64,000 bases of DNA from Candidatus Thiodiazotropha sp. LNASS1 (GTDB taxonomy: Bacteria > Pseudomonadota > Gammaproteobacteria > Chromatiales > Chromatiaceae). Of the stretch, positions 18,520 through 27,284 are shown in pieces. The notes under the pieces were generated by a model, which saw only the letters and a program-made list of their open reading frames with translations, was not told the origin of the DNA and searched no databases. The stretch lies in contig NZ_OZ156465.1 in the NCBI RefSeq assembly GCF_964212655.1, positions 1,674,001-1,738,000 on the forward strand, in the 5' to 3' direction. How positions within the stretch are numbered: position 1 is the first letter of the stretch; every line of letters starts with the position of its first letter. Made by a program: the position numbers and the translations under genes.

Positions 18520-19095
18520 CTATCCAACAACCCGTCTTCTATAAACAATCATGCAAATAAATACCAGACATACTGATGCGATTACCGCAGGAAAAAGCAT
18601 TGTCGCGATGGTATAGCGCTCTAGTGCCATCACAACCAGCAGGTTTCGCAATGCGAATAAGGCAAAGAACTTTAAGTCCTCATCGTAAGGGTGGGCGAAG
18701 GCTTTTCTGATGGTTGGCCCGAATCCAATCACATCGATGCCAGTCAACAGGATAACGGCCCAGGTCGGATCCGATGTGAAGTACCAGACAGGTATGGAGG
18801 CCATGGCTGCCGCAAAAAAGGCCCAATCCATATTGGTGATTGTGATATCCGCTTTTTTTCGGTAGGCAAGCAAGGCGATATAAAACGTGATCAATCCGGA
18901 TATACCGATTGGCCAGGCCCCTGCTCCGCCGCCATCTTCCAACTGCGCGAGAAACACAATGAACGTGGTGCTTCCCCAAATCACCCAGGAGAAGACATGG
19001 GGCTTTGTCCGCCCTACCAGGATGGAGTGTATGTAGGGAAAAAAGGCGATAAAGGTTACTGCTATCGCCAACCCGCTGATTATCTCTTTAACCAC
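18520..19095 (-). CDS. Multipass membrane protein, PQ-loop-like
   Basis: 191 residues with six or seven hydrophobic segments, for example ISGLAIAVTFIAFFPYIHSI, VFSWVIWGSTTFIVFLAQL and LFPAVIASVCLVFICMIVY. The pattern F-P-Y-I-H-S-I-L-x-G-R-T-K-P-H-x-F-S-W-V-I-W resembles one PQ-loop/SemiSWEET-type repeat, suggesting a small-molecule transporter or permease-like protein. The family assignment is tentative. The gene stands alone between mobile elements. Confidence 0.65.
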   Translation of the reverse strand: MVKEIISGLAIAVTFIAFFPYIHSILVGRTKPHVFSWVIWGSTTFIVFLAQLEDGGGAGAWPIGISGLITFYIALLAYRKKADITITNMDWAFFAAAMASIPVWYFTSDPTWAVILLTGIDVIGFGPTIRKAFAHPYDEDLKFFALFALRNLLVVMALERYTIATMLFPAVIASVCLVFICMIVYRRRVVG

Positions 19096-19106
19096 AATCG
19101 TTTAAG

Positions 19107-19146
19107 CCGCGAATGGACGCTAATCACCGCAAATTAATGCAAATAT
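19107..19146. repeat. Dispersed CCGCAAAT/ACGCAAAT repeat, copy A
   Basis: About 39 bp beginning CCGCGAATGGACGCTAATCA and ending GCAAAT. It forms an inverted pair with 19248-19287, about 100 bp away. Confidence 0.7.
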
Positions 19147-19247
19147 AAAACTGTACATAGCGGCTTTATATCTCTTGATTGATCCGACTTGCTTTATAGG
19201 CAATCGATTGGCTCATTTCTATGGAGAACAAAACAATCGATATATCA

Positions 19248-19287
19248 ATTTGCGTTTATTAGCAGTGATTAGCCTCCATTTGCGGCC
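19248..19287. repeat. Dispersed CCGCAAAT/ACGCAAAT repeat, copy B (inverted)
   Basis: On the minus strand it reads CCGCAAATGGAGGCTAATCA and ends ACGCAAAT, matching copy A at most positions. Together A and B bound a small palindromic module. Confidence 0.7.
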
Positions 19288-19340
19288 TCCTTACACGCAT
19301 TACCCACTTGGCCGGTTCCGCTTTTTAACCAGTTATGTAG

Positions 19341-19358
19341 GGTGCGGCTTGCCGCACC
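19341..19358. repeat. REP-like palindrome GGTGCGGCTTGCCGCACC
   Basis: A perfect 7-bp stem with a four-base loop (CTTG). Its exact inverse complement occurs at 19400-19417. Such palindromes are commonly scattered between genes in proteobacterial genomes. Confidence 0.7.
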
Positions 19359-19399
19359 GTCAATCCAAATAGATACACACGTGCTGATGCATGTTTGTT

Positions 19400-19417
19400 G
19401 GTGCGGCAAGCCGCACC
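19400..19417. repeat. REP-like palindrome GGTGCGGCAAGCCGCACC
   Basis: The inverse complement of 19341-19358, lying about 40 bp from it. The IS110 leader structure begins about 15 bp further on. Confidence 0.7.
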
Positions 19418-19431
19418 CTTGTATCTCTTCT

Positions 19432-19573
19432 GATGAATTGTTTAGCTAGCAATTCATCACACGGTGATAAGACCTGCACCGCACCCTGAGACCACGAGTC
19501 TGTTTTGTAGATACAGGCTATCACCGATTCTCTATAAACTGAATGGTATCGGAGTCCCTCCGGCATTACGGAG
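19432..19573 (+). ncRNA. Candidate IS110 bridge RNA / structured leader
   Basis: Three potential stem-loops lie upstream of the transposase: a 9-bp perfect hairpin GATGAATTG/CAATTCATC (19432-19458); a long stem GGTGATA...CCTG / CAGG...TATCACC (19463-19525) enclosing an open loop of about 37 bases; and CTCCG/CGGAG (19558-19573). In the IS110 group a bridge RNA from the left-end non-coding region carries two loops that pair with target and donor DNA. Location and architecture fit. The loop-target pairing has not been tested, so the call is tentative. Confidence 0.45.
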
Positions 19574-19604
19574 AGAGGCTGCATGAACAAGGTGAGTGAA
19601 GAGA

Positions 19605-20591
19605 ATGAAAGCGATAATTGGCATTGATGTGAGTAAAAATAAGCTGGATTGTCTGTGGTTACGCAGTATCGAACCACGCAAAGTCAAGTCGAAGGTCTTT
19701 CCTAATACACCAGCCGGCCATGACCACCTACTCGATTGGTCACAAAAACAGACTGGTCAGCCACTGAGTGGGTTACGCTTTGTCATGGAGGCGACTGGCA
19801 TCTACCACGAGCGTCTAGCCTACGGTCTGCATGAGCAAGGTGGTGAAGTCGCGGTGCTTAACCCGGCCCAGGTGAGAGATTACGCCAAGGGTATCGCGGT
19901 GCACACCAAGACCGACAGAAAGGACTCGCTGGTGTTAGCCTTGTATGGCGCCAAAGAACCCCTGCATCTGTGGAGACCGGAACCGGCAGAGATACGTAAA
20001 CTCAAAGAGTTACTGTCACGGCTGGAGGCATTGCAAGGCGATATCCAGCGTGAACGCAACCGCCTGGAGAAGGCCTTGTCAGGGATCAGTCATCCAGAGG
20101 TTGGGCACTCCATCTCGACCGTGCTCAAAGGCCTGGAGCAAGAACAAAAGCGTCTGGAAGCGATGATCGATGAGCATATCGACACCCACCCCCAGCTGAA
20201 AAACGACCAGCAGCTGCTAGAAAGTATCCCAGGCATTGGCCGGACCCTCAGTCGAATCATGATGAGTGTCTACCGTGCCCGGGATTTTGAGCATGCTAGT
20301 CAAATGGCCGCCTATCTGGGAGTGGTGCCCATCGAGCATCAATCCGGATCCAGCATCAACAAGCGACCACGACTGTCGAAAGCAGGCAGCGCGAGGATCA
20401 GGGCCAAACTCTACATGCCTGCTATCGTGGCCAGTCTACACAACCCAACGGCCAAGGCCTTATACGAGCGGTTGCTCGCGAGAGGAAAATGCAAAATGTC
20501 CGCATTAGGAGCCGTTATGCGCAAATTAGTACATCTGTGCTTTGGGGTACTCAAGCACCAGCAAGATTACTCCCCACAAGCCGCTTTATAG
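19605..20591 (+). CDS. IS110-family transposase
   Basis: About 328 residues from ATG 19605; an in-frame GTG at 19596 is an alternative. The N-terminal RuvC-like DEDD domain (KAIIGIDVSKNKLDCLWL; FVMEATGIYHERLAYGL; VHTKTDRKDSLVLALYGA) is joined by a coiled linker to the C-terminal transposase_20 domain (LLESIPGIGRTLSRIMMS, AAYLGVVPIEHQSGSSINK). No internal stop is seen. The long structured leader upstream fits the IS110 rather than the IS1111 group. Confidence 0.9.
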   Translation: MKAIIGIDVSKNKLDCLWLRSIEPRKVKSKVFPNTPAGHDHLLDWSQKQTGQPLSGLRFVMEATGIYHERLAYGLHEQGGEVAVLNPAQVRDYAKGIAVHTKTDRKDSLVLALYGAKEPLHLWRPEPAEIRKLKELLSRLEALQGDIQRERNRLEKALSGISHPEVGHSISTVLKGLEQEQKRLEAMIDEHIDTHPQLKNDQQLLESIPGIGRTLSRIMMSVYRARDFEHASQMAAYLGVVPIEHQSGSSINKRPRLSKAGSARIRAKLYMPAIVASLHNPTAKALYERLLARGKCKMSALGAVMRKLVHLCFGVLKHQQDYSPQAAL

Positions 20592-20628
20592 CTACTTGTG
20601 GGAGTAAGGGAGAGATGGTATCTACGCA

Positions 20629-20660
20629 TAGAATAAATATTTGCGTTCATTTGCGGACTC
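20629..20660. repeat. Dispersed CCGCAAAT/ACGCAAAT repeat, copy C
   Basis: The minus strand reads AGTCCGCAAATGAACGCAAA followed by TATTTATT. It lies between the IS110 transposase and the convergent end of soxB. Confidence 0.7.
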
Positions 20661-20661
20661 T

Positions 20662-22437
20662 TTATCCAAGATAGTCTGCGAGACCGGGATTATCCTTCAC
20701 ACCTACCAGTTTCGGTGTATTGATTTTCTTGATCTTCACCGTCTTCTGATCGCGCAGGTATTTCGCCACCGTATCCCAGATGGGCTCGCCGGGTGCCTTT
20801 GAGCCAACGGTTGCCCAGCCAGATACCACGTAGTTCTTATCCGCTTCGATCTTGGTGCCGTCGTCCAACGTCATGTTGGAGATGCGTTTGCCGAATCCGG
20901 CGCCAGGCTCACAGACATAATCGAGCCCGCCGACCCGCACCATGTCGCCGCCCTGCTGATAGTAGGGGTCCTTGTTGAACAGGTTGTCACTGACATCCTC
21001 GAGTATCGCCTTGATGTCGCTGCCCTTCATTTCACGGCGATAGGTCTCGGGATAGGTGATACAGGTCTGGTCCATGACGTTGTCCATGGTAATTTTCTGA
21101 CCCGGGAGTACTGTGGTGCCCCAACGGAAACCAGGAGAAAGGGAAATCTGCGCATCATTGACCGTGGTCAGGGCATCGCAGATAACCTGATCGAAGGTAC
21201 CGTTGAAGTTACCGCGACGATAGAGGGTCTCTTCCGTGATCGCCAACTGCTCCTCCAGCTTATCCTTGTAGGGTGCGCGCACCTCATCGATGTAGGCCTG
21301 CATCGGCTTATCCGCCGGCAGCAGATTGGAGAATATAGGCAGCAGGCGATAGCGGAAATCCCTTACCTTGCCACCCTTGACATCGAGATCCATGACCCCG
21401 AGAAACTTGCCGTTGGAGCCGGCGTTGGTAACCAGGGTCTTACCGCCGGCATTCTTCACAACGGTGGGGGCAGGCATGCCGTCATGAGTATGGCCGCCCA
21501 TGATGACATCGATTCCGGAGACCCGGGATGCCATCTTCAGATCCACGTCCATGCCATTGTGGGAGATCACCACCACCACATCGGGTTTCTCATTCTCGCG
21601 TACCGTATCCACCACGCCCTGCATCAGCTCGTCCTGAATACCGAAGGTCCAGTCGGGGATGAAGCGTTGCGGATTGGCGATGGGGGTATAGGGGAAGGCC
21701 TGGCCGATCACTGCCACCCTGGCACCACCGACCTGCTTGATCACGTAGGGCTTGAAGGCGTTGCCTTCATCCTCGTTGAAGCCTTCGAAATCAGGAAATT
21801 TATAGTCGAACAACGCCTCTTCACGAACCATGACGTTCTGGGCCACAAAATCGCCCTTGAAGTCCGCGATGTTTGAGATCACCTCCTCATCGAGGTAGGT
21901 GAATTCCCAATGTCCGGTCATCACATCGACACCGAGCCGGTTACAGGCCCCGACCATGTCTTTGCCGCGGGTCCAATAGGCGGTACCTGAACCCTGCCAG
22001 GTGTCTCCCCCGTCGAGCAGCAGGCTGTTGCCGGAACCCCTATCGTCACGGATACGCTGTATCAGGGTCTTGAGGTGGGCAAATCCGCCGACCTTGCCGT
22101 ACTTACCCGCTGCCGCATCGAAATCGAGATAGCTGAAGGCGTGGGCCTCGATACTGCCGGGTGCGACCCCAAAATGGTCTAGGAGACGCTTGCCCACCAG
22201 ATGTGGCGCCTTATTGAAGGCGTAGCCGATTCCCAGATTGACATTCGGTTCGCGAAAGTAGATCGGATTCAACTGGGCATGGGTATCCGTGATATGCAGC
22301 AGTGACAGATTGCCGAACTTCGGCACTTCATAGAGATCGGACGGCAGCTTTTTAGCCGCAAAAACCGATGCAGGCATCAAACCTGCCGCACCAGCCAAGC
22401 CCATCAGGCGAACAAATTCGCGTCTCGAAATACTCAT
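20662..22437 (-). CDS. soxB: Thiosulfohydrolase SoxB
   Basis: 591 residues. The Tat-type signal SRREFVRLMGLAGAAG (residues 4-19) directs export of the folded enzyme to the periplasm. The calcineurin-like dimetal centre is visible in LLHITDTHAQ (about 45), LLDGGDTWQGSGTAYW (about 140), the SoxB-specific MTGHWEFTY, VVISHNGMD and MGGHTHDGMP. A 5'-nucleotidase-type C-terminal domain follows. SoxB hydrolyses the terminal sulfonate of SoxY-bound thiosulfate intermediates to sulfate. GGAGG lies eight bases before the ATG. No other sox gene is in the window, so soxB is separated from soxXYZA, as is common in gammaproteobacterial sulfur oxidisers. Confidence 0.95.
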   Translation of the reverse strand: MSISRREFVRLMGLAGAAGLMPASVFAAKKLPSDLYEVPKFGNLSLLHITDTHAQLNPIYFREPNVNLGIGYAFNKAPHLVGKRLLDHFGVAPGSIEAHAFSYLDFDAAAGKYGKVGGFAHLKTLIQRIRDDRGSGNSLLLDGGDTWQGSGTAYWTRGKDMVGACNRLGVDVMTGHWEFTYLDEEVISNIADFKGDFVAQNVMVREEALFDYKFPDFEGFNEDEGNAFKPYVIKQVGGARVAVIGQAFPYTPIANPQRFIPDWTFGIQDELMQGVVDTVRENEKPDVVVVISHNGMDVDLKMASRVSGIDVIMGGHTHDGMPAPTVVKNAGGKTLVTNAGSNGKFLGVMDLDVKGGKVRDFRYRLLPIFSNLLPADKPMQAYIDEVRAPYKDKLEEQLAITEETLYRRGNFNGTFDQVICDALTTVNDAQISLSPGFRWGTTVLPGQKITMDNVMDQTCITYPETYRREMKGSDIKAILEDVSDNLFNKDPYYQQGGDMVRVGGLDYVCEPGAGFGKRISNMTLDDGTKIEADKNYVVSGWATVGSKAPGEPIWDTVAKYLRDQKTVKIKKINTPKLVGVKDNPGLADYLG

Positions 22438-22758
22438 TCTCTCATCCTCCAGTTATTGGATACCGGATCATATCAAACCGCCTGACACCTCTCGGCAGGA
22501 TTCTCAGACTATTTTTTATTATGGTCGTTTACCGGTGGGTTACCTTAGTGCCTTGGCCCAGGTAACACAGCATTCCTAAGGTGAAAAAAAGTACCAGCTG
22601 AATCACCGGAAGGCGCCTGTTTCTTATCAACCTTCCAGCCATCCAGCTGGCCTATCCCCATCAAGCTGTTCCGGGCATGGTATGGGGATACTTTATTATG
22701 TAACTCTTTGTGGGAGCATTAAAATTCCGACATACGCGAGTGTTGGTTATGGTTTTCC
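22438..22758. other. Upstream region of soxB with two inverted repeats
   Basis: 321 bp between the response regulator gene and soxB, both on the minus strand. It holds GTTACCT...AGGTAAC (arms near 22534 and 22559) and TATCCCCAT...ATGGGGATA (22653-22661 and 22682-22690). These could be a regulator operator or the stem of a terminator for the upstream operon. Neither is followed by a clear T-run on the minus strand, so an operator is somewhat more likely. No gene is seen. Confidence 0.4.
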
Positions 22759-23373
22759 TTAATCCTTTTCAAGGGTAAGCATCATACGCATCAGATGGGA
22801 CAGCGAATCGGCCTGCATCTTCTCCATGACCCTGGAACGGTGGGCCTCAACGGTGGAAAGGGTGATACCGAGCTGTTCGGAGATGTTTTTGTTGCGCATA
22901 CCGCCGATAACCAGATCGAGGACCTCTCTCTCCCGTGGTGTAAGCTGATCCAGATGTTCGCGTATCTCCGACAGACGGGAGGCTTCACCACGCCGTTCCG
23001 CATCCTTCTCGATGGCACGATGCACACTGTCGAGCAGAATCTGGTCGCGGAAGGGTTTCTCGATAAAATCCACCGCACCGGCCTGTACCGCGCGTACCGC
23101 CATCGGCACATCCCCATGCCCGGTGATGATGATCACCGGCGGATGGATGGGACGTTCGGCAAGCTTCTCCTGCATATCGAGTCCGCTCATGCCCGGCATG
23201 CGGATATCCACAACCAGACACCCCGGTAGAGACTCATCGAACTGTTCAAGATAGTCACCCGCCGAAGGGTAGCAGACAACAGGCAGGCCAACCGATTCGA
23301 ACAGCAGTTTCAGCGCGCCACGCACTTCCTCGTCATCGTCAACGACGAATACTGTCGACTTTGACTGCTCCAT
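22759..23373 (-). CDS. FixJ/TtrR-family response regulator
   Basis: 204 residues: a receiver domain with the acidic pocket DDDEE (about 12-16), the phospho-acceptor aspartate in CLVVDIRMPGMSG (about 56) and the lysine in FIEKPFRD. A LuxR-type helix-turn-helix follows (LTPREREVLDLVIGGMRNKN, ITLSTVEAHRSRVMEKM). This is the FixJ/TtrR architecture, a cytoplasmic transcription activator. The ATG overlaps the stop codon of the sensor kinase by one base. The nearest downstream gene is soxB, a candidate target. Confidence 0.9.
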   Translation of the reverse strand: MEQSKSTVFVVDDDEEVRGALKLLFESVGLPVVCYPSAGDYLEQFDESLPGCLVVDIRMPGMSGLDMQEKLAERPIHPPVIIITGHGDVPMAVRAVQAGAVDFIEKPFRDQILLDSVHRAIEKDAERRGEASRLSEIREHLDQLTPREREVLDLVIGGMRNKNISEQLGITLSTVEAHRSRVMEKMQADSLSHLMRMMLTLEKD

Positions 23374-25535
23374 TAGCTCGCCTCCGCAAATGGCAGGTAG
23401 AAGTTAAACTCGGCACCCTCCTGGCAGGCCGGATTGAGTGAGAGTTTACCACCGTGCGCCTCGATGATCCCGTAGCTGATGGAAAGACCTAAACCCATCC
23501 CCTGCGGTTTTCCTGTAACGAAGGGGTCGAAGAGGGTATTAGCCAGTTCCGGATTTACCCCGGGTCCGTTATCACGAACGATCACTGCTATCGATTTATA
23601 ACCCTTGTTCTGGGTACCGATATAGAGCTGACGCTCACCGCTTCGTTTTTCCGACAGGGATTCGATGGCATTACGCGCCAGATTCAGGATCACCTGCTCA
23701 ATCTGTATCGGTTGCAGTGGAATCGAAGGCAGTGATTCTTCCAGATCGAGTTCCAGTCTTACCGATTCCCTTCTGATATCGGGCCAGATCAACACCGCCA
23801 CTGCATTCACCAGGTCATTCACATCACCCTCGGTACGCTCCAACGGCTCTTTGCGGACAAGTCGTCGCAGTTGACGAATGATCTCACCTGCACGATCAGC
23901 CTGAGAGGCGATACGCTCCATCACGTCGACGCAGACATCGACATTCGAGCTATCGGACTCGAGGATGCGAATACTCGCCTGGGCGTTGGTCGAAATCGCC
24001 GTCAGTGGCTGGTTGAGTTCATGGGCGATGCCCGAAGCCATCTCACCCAGGGTACTGAGACGTCCCGCCCTGGCCAGCTCAATCTGATGCTGGCGCGCCT
24101 CCTCCTCTGCCCGTTTACGCCGTGTGGTATCACGAAACACCACCACGCTCCCCACTGTTTTGCCGCTATCATCCCAGATCGGCGTACTGCTGTACTCCAC
24201 CGGAAAACTGTTGCCGTCTTTGCGCCAGAAAATATCGTCGGAGACATAGCGGGCCTGGTTTTCACGGAAAGTCTGGTAGACCGGACACTCATCCGCCTTG
24301 TGGGGTGATCCGTCCGCATGGGTATGATGGAGAATCTCATGCTGATTGCGCCCAATGACATCGACAGCCTTCCAACCGGTTATTCGCTCCGCCGCCCTAT
24401 TGAAAAAGGTGGAACGGCCATGCAGGTCGACACCATAAATACCGTCCGCCACCGAATCGAGAATCAGTTCGTGCTGCATCTCCAGTCGGTCCTTCGCCTT
24501 CTTGATCGCCTGGTTCAGACGCATCACCCAAAGGGTCATGACCACCATGAACAGCAGCATCATCAAGCCGCCAAGAAACCAGTACCAATAGCGACTGATG
24601 GCGTCTGATAAGGTGAACTTGCCCAGATTCTGGTAGGGGGGTAATTTGAGGGTCATGAACAGATCGTGCACCGGCTGGTAGTCCAGCGGGATGGTCCATC
24701 CGGCATAGTTGCCGGCCAAAGCCGCCGCATGATCATGGGGCATATTCATCAATGCGATCGCCACGTCCTGCGCCAGGCTGTCGGCGGTGTGCGCAACCTT
24801 ACTGAATGGCCACTCCGGATAGAGACGTGTACTCAGGGCAAAGGGAAACTCCTTTACGGTTTGTGGATTGACAATACGGAACTCATCCAGATTGATCGTG
24901 CCTGCTCTGGCCATGCGCTCCAATATATCGGTACGCACGGTGCCGGTATCGACTTCGCCATTGCGTACCGCCATCACCACCCGGTCGTGAATGCCGCCAA
25001 AACGCAATGCCTTCAAATCACTATAGGGATCGATTCCATTTTCAACCATCTCTCGCATCGCCATCTGAAAGCCCCCCAAAGAGGTGGCATCCACCGCCAT
25101 CATGGTGTAACCACGTAGGTCCTTCAAAGTATTGATCTCCGGATGGTCCTGCCGGGTGAAGATGACCCCGCCGAAAATTTTGTAGGGCACATCGTTGCGT
25201 CGGTTATAAAGCGTGGCGATGCGGGAGACGCGATACTTGACTTCAAGATTGACATAGATACCCGGATTGACCAGGACAAAATCGATATTACCCCCCTCTA
25301 CAGCGGGATTGACCTCATCGAACTTCAGGGGTTTGATGATGAAATCGTAGGATGGAATGTGATAGGAGAGAAAATCAGCGGTAGGTCCCCACATCCTCAA
25401 GGTGGCTTGATCGCCACGGTGACTCAACACCCCAATGCGCACCACTTCGGAGTCGGCCTTCAGCGGTGTGACGCAGAGTGACAGAAAAATGAGAATAAAC
25501 AGCCATAATTTGTGGTTATGCTGATGAATCGCCAT
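23373..25535 (-). CDS. TtrS-like sensor histidine kinase with periplasmic PhnD-type binding domain
   Basis: 720 residues. A signal peptide (about 1-27) precedes a PhnD/phosphonate-binding-like periplasmic domain (about 30-310; VVRIGVLSHRGD, DLRGYTMMAVDATSLGG). Next come a membrane helix (WFLGGLMMLLFMVVMTLWV), a PAS domain (ILDSVADGIYGVD), a HisKA domain with the phospho-histidine in GIAHELNQPLTAIS, and HATPase_c (NLARNAIES, DNGPGV, GMGLGLSISYG). This is the layout of the tetrathionate sensor TtrS. With the adjacent FixJ-like regulator and soxB, it probably senses a sulfur oxyanion; the actual ligand is unknown. Confidence 0.85.
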   Translation of the reverse strand: MAIHQHNHKLWLFILIFLSLCVTPLKADSEVVRIGVLSHRGDQATLRMWGPTADFLSYHIPSYDFIIKPLKFDEVNPAVEGGNIDFVLVNPGIYVNLEVKYRVSRIATLYNRRNDVPYKIFGGVIFTRQDHPEINTLKDLRGYTMMAVDATSLGGFQMAMREMVENGIDPYSDLKALRFGGIHDRVVMAVRNGEVDTGTVRTDILERMARAGTINLDEFRIVNPQTVKEFPFALSTRLYPEWPFSKVAHTADSLAQDVAIALMNMPHDHAAALAGNYAGWTIPLDYQPVHDLFMTLKLPPYQNLGKFTLSDAISRYWYWFLGGLMMLLFMVVMTLWVMRLNQAIKKAKDRLEMQHELILDSVADGIYGVDLHGRSTFFNRAAERITGWKAVDVIGRNQHEILHHTHADGSPHKADECPVYQTFRENQARYVSDDIFWRKDGNSFPVEYSSTPIWDDSGKTVGSVVVFRDTTRRKRAEEEARQHQIELARAGRLSTLGEMASGIAHELNQPLTAISTNAQASIRILESDSSNVDVCVDVMERIASQADRAGEIIRQLRRLVRKEPLERTEGDVNDLVNAVAVLIWPDIRRESVRLELDLEESLPSIPLQPIQIEQVILNLARNAIESLSEKRSGERQLYIGTQNKGYKSIAVIVRDNGPGVNPELANTLFDPFVTGKPQGMGLGLSISYGIIEAHGGKLSLNPACQEGAEFNFYLPFAEAS

Positions 25536-25590
25536 TCAGTGAGGGTATGTGAATTCCATTTCGCTGACAAGGGACAGATATGATTATGAA

Positions 25591-26427
25591 TCAAATCGCA
25601 TAGAGGGCGGCAATCTCCTCTTTCCAAAGGGTGTCGTCAATGGTCTCCAATATCAGCGGTATGTCGTCAAAACGCGGATCGTGCATGATATAACGAAAGA
25701 CCTCCCATTCGAGTTTACCCAGTCCCAGGCTATGGTGACGATCGACCCTGGCACCCAAGTCGGGTTTGCTGTCGTTGAGATGCATGCCACGTAGGTATTG
25801 AAAACCGACAACATGATCGAACTCGGTAAATGTCTTTTCGCAGGCCGCTATGGTTCTAAGATCGTAACCAGCCACAAAGGTATGACAGGTATCGAGACAG
25901 ACTCCGACCCGGCTTTTATCTTCAATTGCATCGATGATCGCCGCCAGGTGTTCAAAGCGATATCCCAGGGTACTTCCCTGCCCTGCCGTGTTTTCTATCA
26001 CCGCAGTCACCCCCCGGGTCTGCTCAAGCACTAGGTTGATCGAATCGGCAACCCGTTGCAGGCTCTCCTCCTCGCTGATCTTCCTCAGAGTTGCGCCGGG
26101 ATGAAAATTAAGCAACGACAGACCAAGCTGCTCACAACGCTGCATCTCATCCAGAAAGGCCGCTCGCGATTTTTCCAGCCCCTCCGTTTCGGGATGCCCC
26201 AGATTGATCAGATAGCTGTCATGGGGTAGTACATGCCTGGGAGAGATACCGGAACCATCGAGATTCTCCCTGAAGGCGAGGATCGATTTTTCACTCAAGG
26301 GTTTAGCTCGCCACTGGCGCTGGTTCTTGGTAAACAGGGCAAACGCCTTGGCACCTATCTCCTGCGCGTTCAATGGCGCATTCTCAACCCCACCCGACGC
26401 ACTGACATGGGCACCAACATACTTCAT
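25591..26427 (-). CDS. nfo: Endonuclease IV (apurinic/apyrimidinic endonuclease)
   Basis: 279 residues from ATG 26427 ([20 protein letters not shown]); an earlier in-frame start is less likely because family similarity begins here. AP-endonuclease family 2 signatures are present: the early histidine in [41 protein letters not shown] and [20 protein letters not shown], which supply the trinuclear zinc ligands. It cleaves abasic sites in base-excision repair. The gene is monocistronic between the TtrS-like gene and a LysE-type gene. Confidence 0.95.
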   Translation of the reverse strand: MKYVGAHVSASGGVENAPLNAQEIGAKAFALFTKNQRQWRAKPLSEKSILAFRENLDGSGISPRHVLPHDSYLINLGHPETEGLEKSRAAFLDEMQRCEQLGLSLLNFHPGATLRKISEEESLQRVADSINLVLEQTRGVTAVIENTAGQGSTLGYRFEHLAAIIDAIEDKSRVGVCLDTCHTFVAGYDLRTIAACEKTFTEFDHVVGFQYLRGMHLNDSKPDLGARVDRHHSLGLGKLEWEVFRYIMHDPRFDDIPLILETIDDTLWKEEIAALYAI

Positions 26428-26524
26428 ACGGACCTGCCTTAATTCTATGAAACCGGACAGCACCTTCTACATGAGACGATCCGTTACTACAAGTCGATCT
26501 TAATCGGTGGTTTGATGCTTGGTT

Positions 26525-27148
26525 TTAAAACTGCTCCGCCAACAATAGTTTCATGGCGAGAATACAAAAGATCACTGCCGCCACACGATGCATTATCCGC
26601 TGAGCCTTATCGGATCGCTTGAGCCAGGGACTGATTACCCCCGCCAGTTCGGCAATCGCACCAAACACCACTAGTGTGGCCACAATGAAAATCATGCCAA
26701 AACTGATCATCTGCAGCACTATCGGGCCGGATTCAGGCAAAATGAACTGAGGCAGCAGTGCAAGAAAAAAGAGTGACACTTTGGGATTGGTTACATTCAT
26801 GATGATCCCGCGGCGATAGATCAACCAGGGTGTGAGTATCGGTTGATCCTGCAGCGGAAGCCGGCTGTTGGATCGCTGGATAAAACGCCATGCCAGGTAG
26901 AACAGATAGGCGGCGCCAACCAGCTTGAGGAGATTGAACGCCACTTCGGATGTCTGAAACAGGGCCGCGACGCCCAAGGATACCGCTGCAGTATGCACGA
27001 TCAACCCGGTGGAGAAACCCAGAGTTGCATACCACCCCGTCATTCGGCCATGCAATGCTGAATGGGTCAGTACAAACAGATTGTCAGGCCCGGGGACCAA
27101 TGCCAGGACCACCGCCGTGACAAACAGTGCGAGCAGGTTTTCTAGCAT
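26525..27148 (-). CDS. LysE/RhtB-family amino-acid exporter
   Basis: 207 residues with six hydrophobic segments. The N-terminal LALVPGPDNLFVLTHSALHG carries the P-G-P-x-N motif of LysE/RhtB exporters, followed by LGFSTGLIVHTAAVSLG. It is an inner-membrane exporter, probably of amino acids or derivatives; the substrate cannot be told. It is separated from nfo by about 100 bp on the same strand. Confidence 0.9.
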   Translation of the reverse strand: MLENLLALFVTAVVLALVPGPDNLFVLTHSALHGRMTGWYATLGFSTGLIVHTAAVSLGVAALFQTSEVAFNLLKLVGAAYLFYLAWRFIQRSNSRLPLQDQPILTPWLIYRRGIIMNVTNPKVSLFFLALLPQFILPESGPIVLQMISFGMIFIVATLVVFGAIAELAGVISPWLKRSDKAQRIMHRVAAVIFCILAMKLLLAEQF

Positions 27149-27284
27149 GAGATGCAGTCGCTCTCCTGGCCACTCATGGTATCGTCATCAACCCGGCGAC
27201 CATATAGATTTTCTCAACCGGTGTGTGCTTGGATACAGCTTAGCACGGGGCATCTGGAGTAAATCCCAAGCCTGTTAGCGTGTC

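Larger units (their letters stand above)
19420..20591 (+). mobile_element. IS110-family element (ends uncertain)
   Basis: It includes the transposase gene and about 180 bp of structured leader. IS110 elements lack classical inverted repeats, so the ends cannot be fixed by eye. The left end probably lies between the REP palindrome ending at 19417 and the first leader hairpin at 19432, and the right end close to the stop codon at 20591. A dispersed repeat copy (20629-20660) follows. Confidence 0.6.

Noticed and set aside
19341..19417. Possible CRISPR or attachment site from the repeated GGTGCGG palindromes
   Set aside because: Only two copies, in opposite orientation, without regular spacers, integrase or tRNA; they fit REP-like palindromes.
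20662..22437. Annotation as UshA/5'-nucleotidase
   Set aside because: The fold is shared, but the Tat signal, the GHWEFTY motif and the GGDTWQGSGTAYW region are specific to SoxB.
22653..22690. Inverted repeat TATCCCCAT/ATGGGGATA as a terminator of the response-regulator gene
   Set aside because: No T-run follows on the minus strand; kept only as a possible operator within the soxB upstream region.
23373..25535. Calling the kinase a proven tetrathionate sensor
   Set aside because: The architecture matches TtrS but no tetrathionate reductase genes are in the window, and ligand specificity cannot be read from the sequence.
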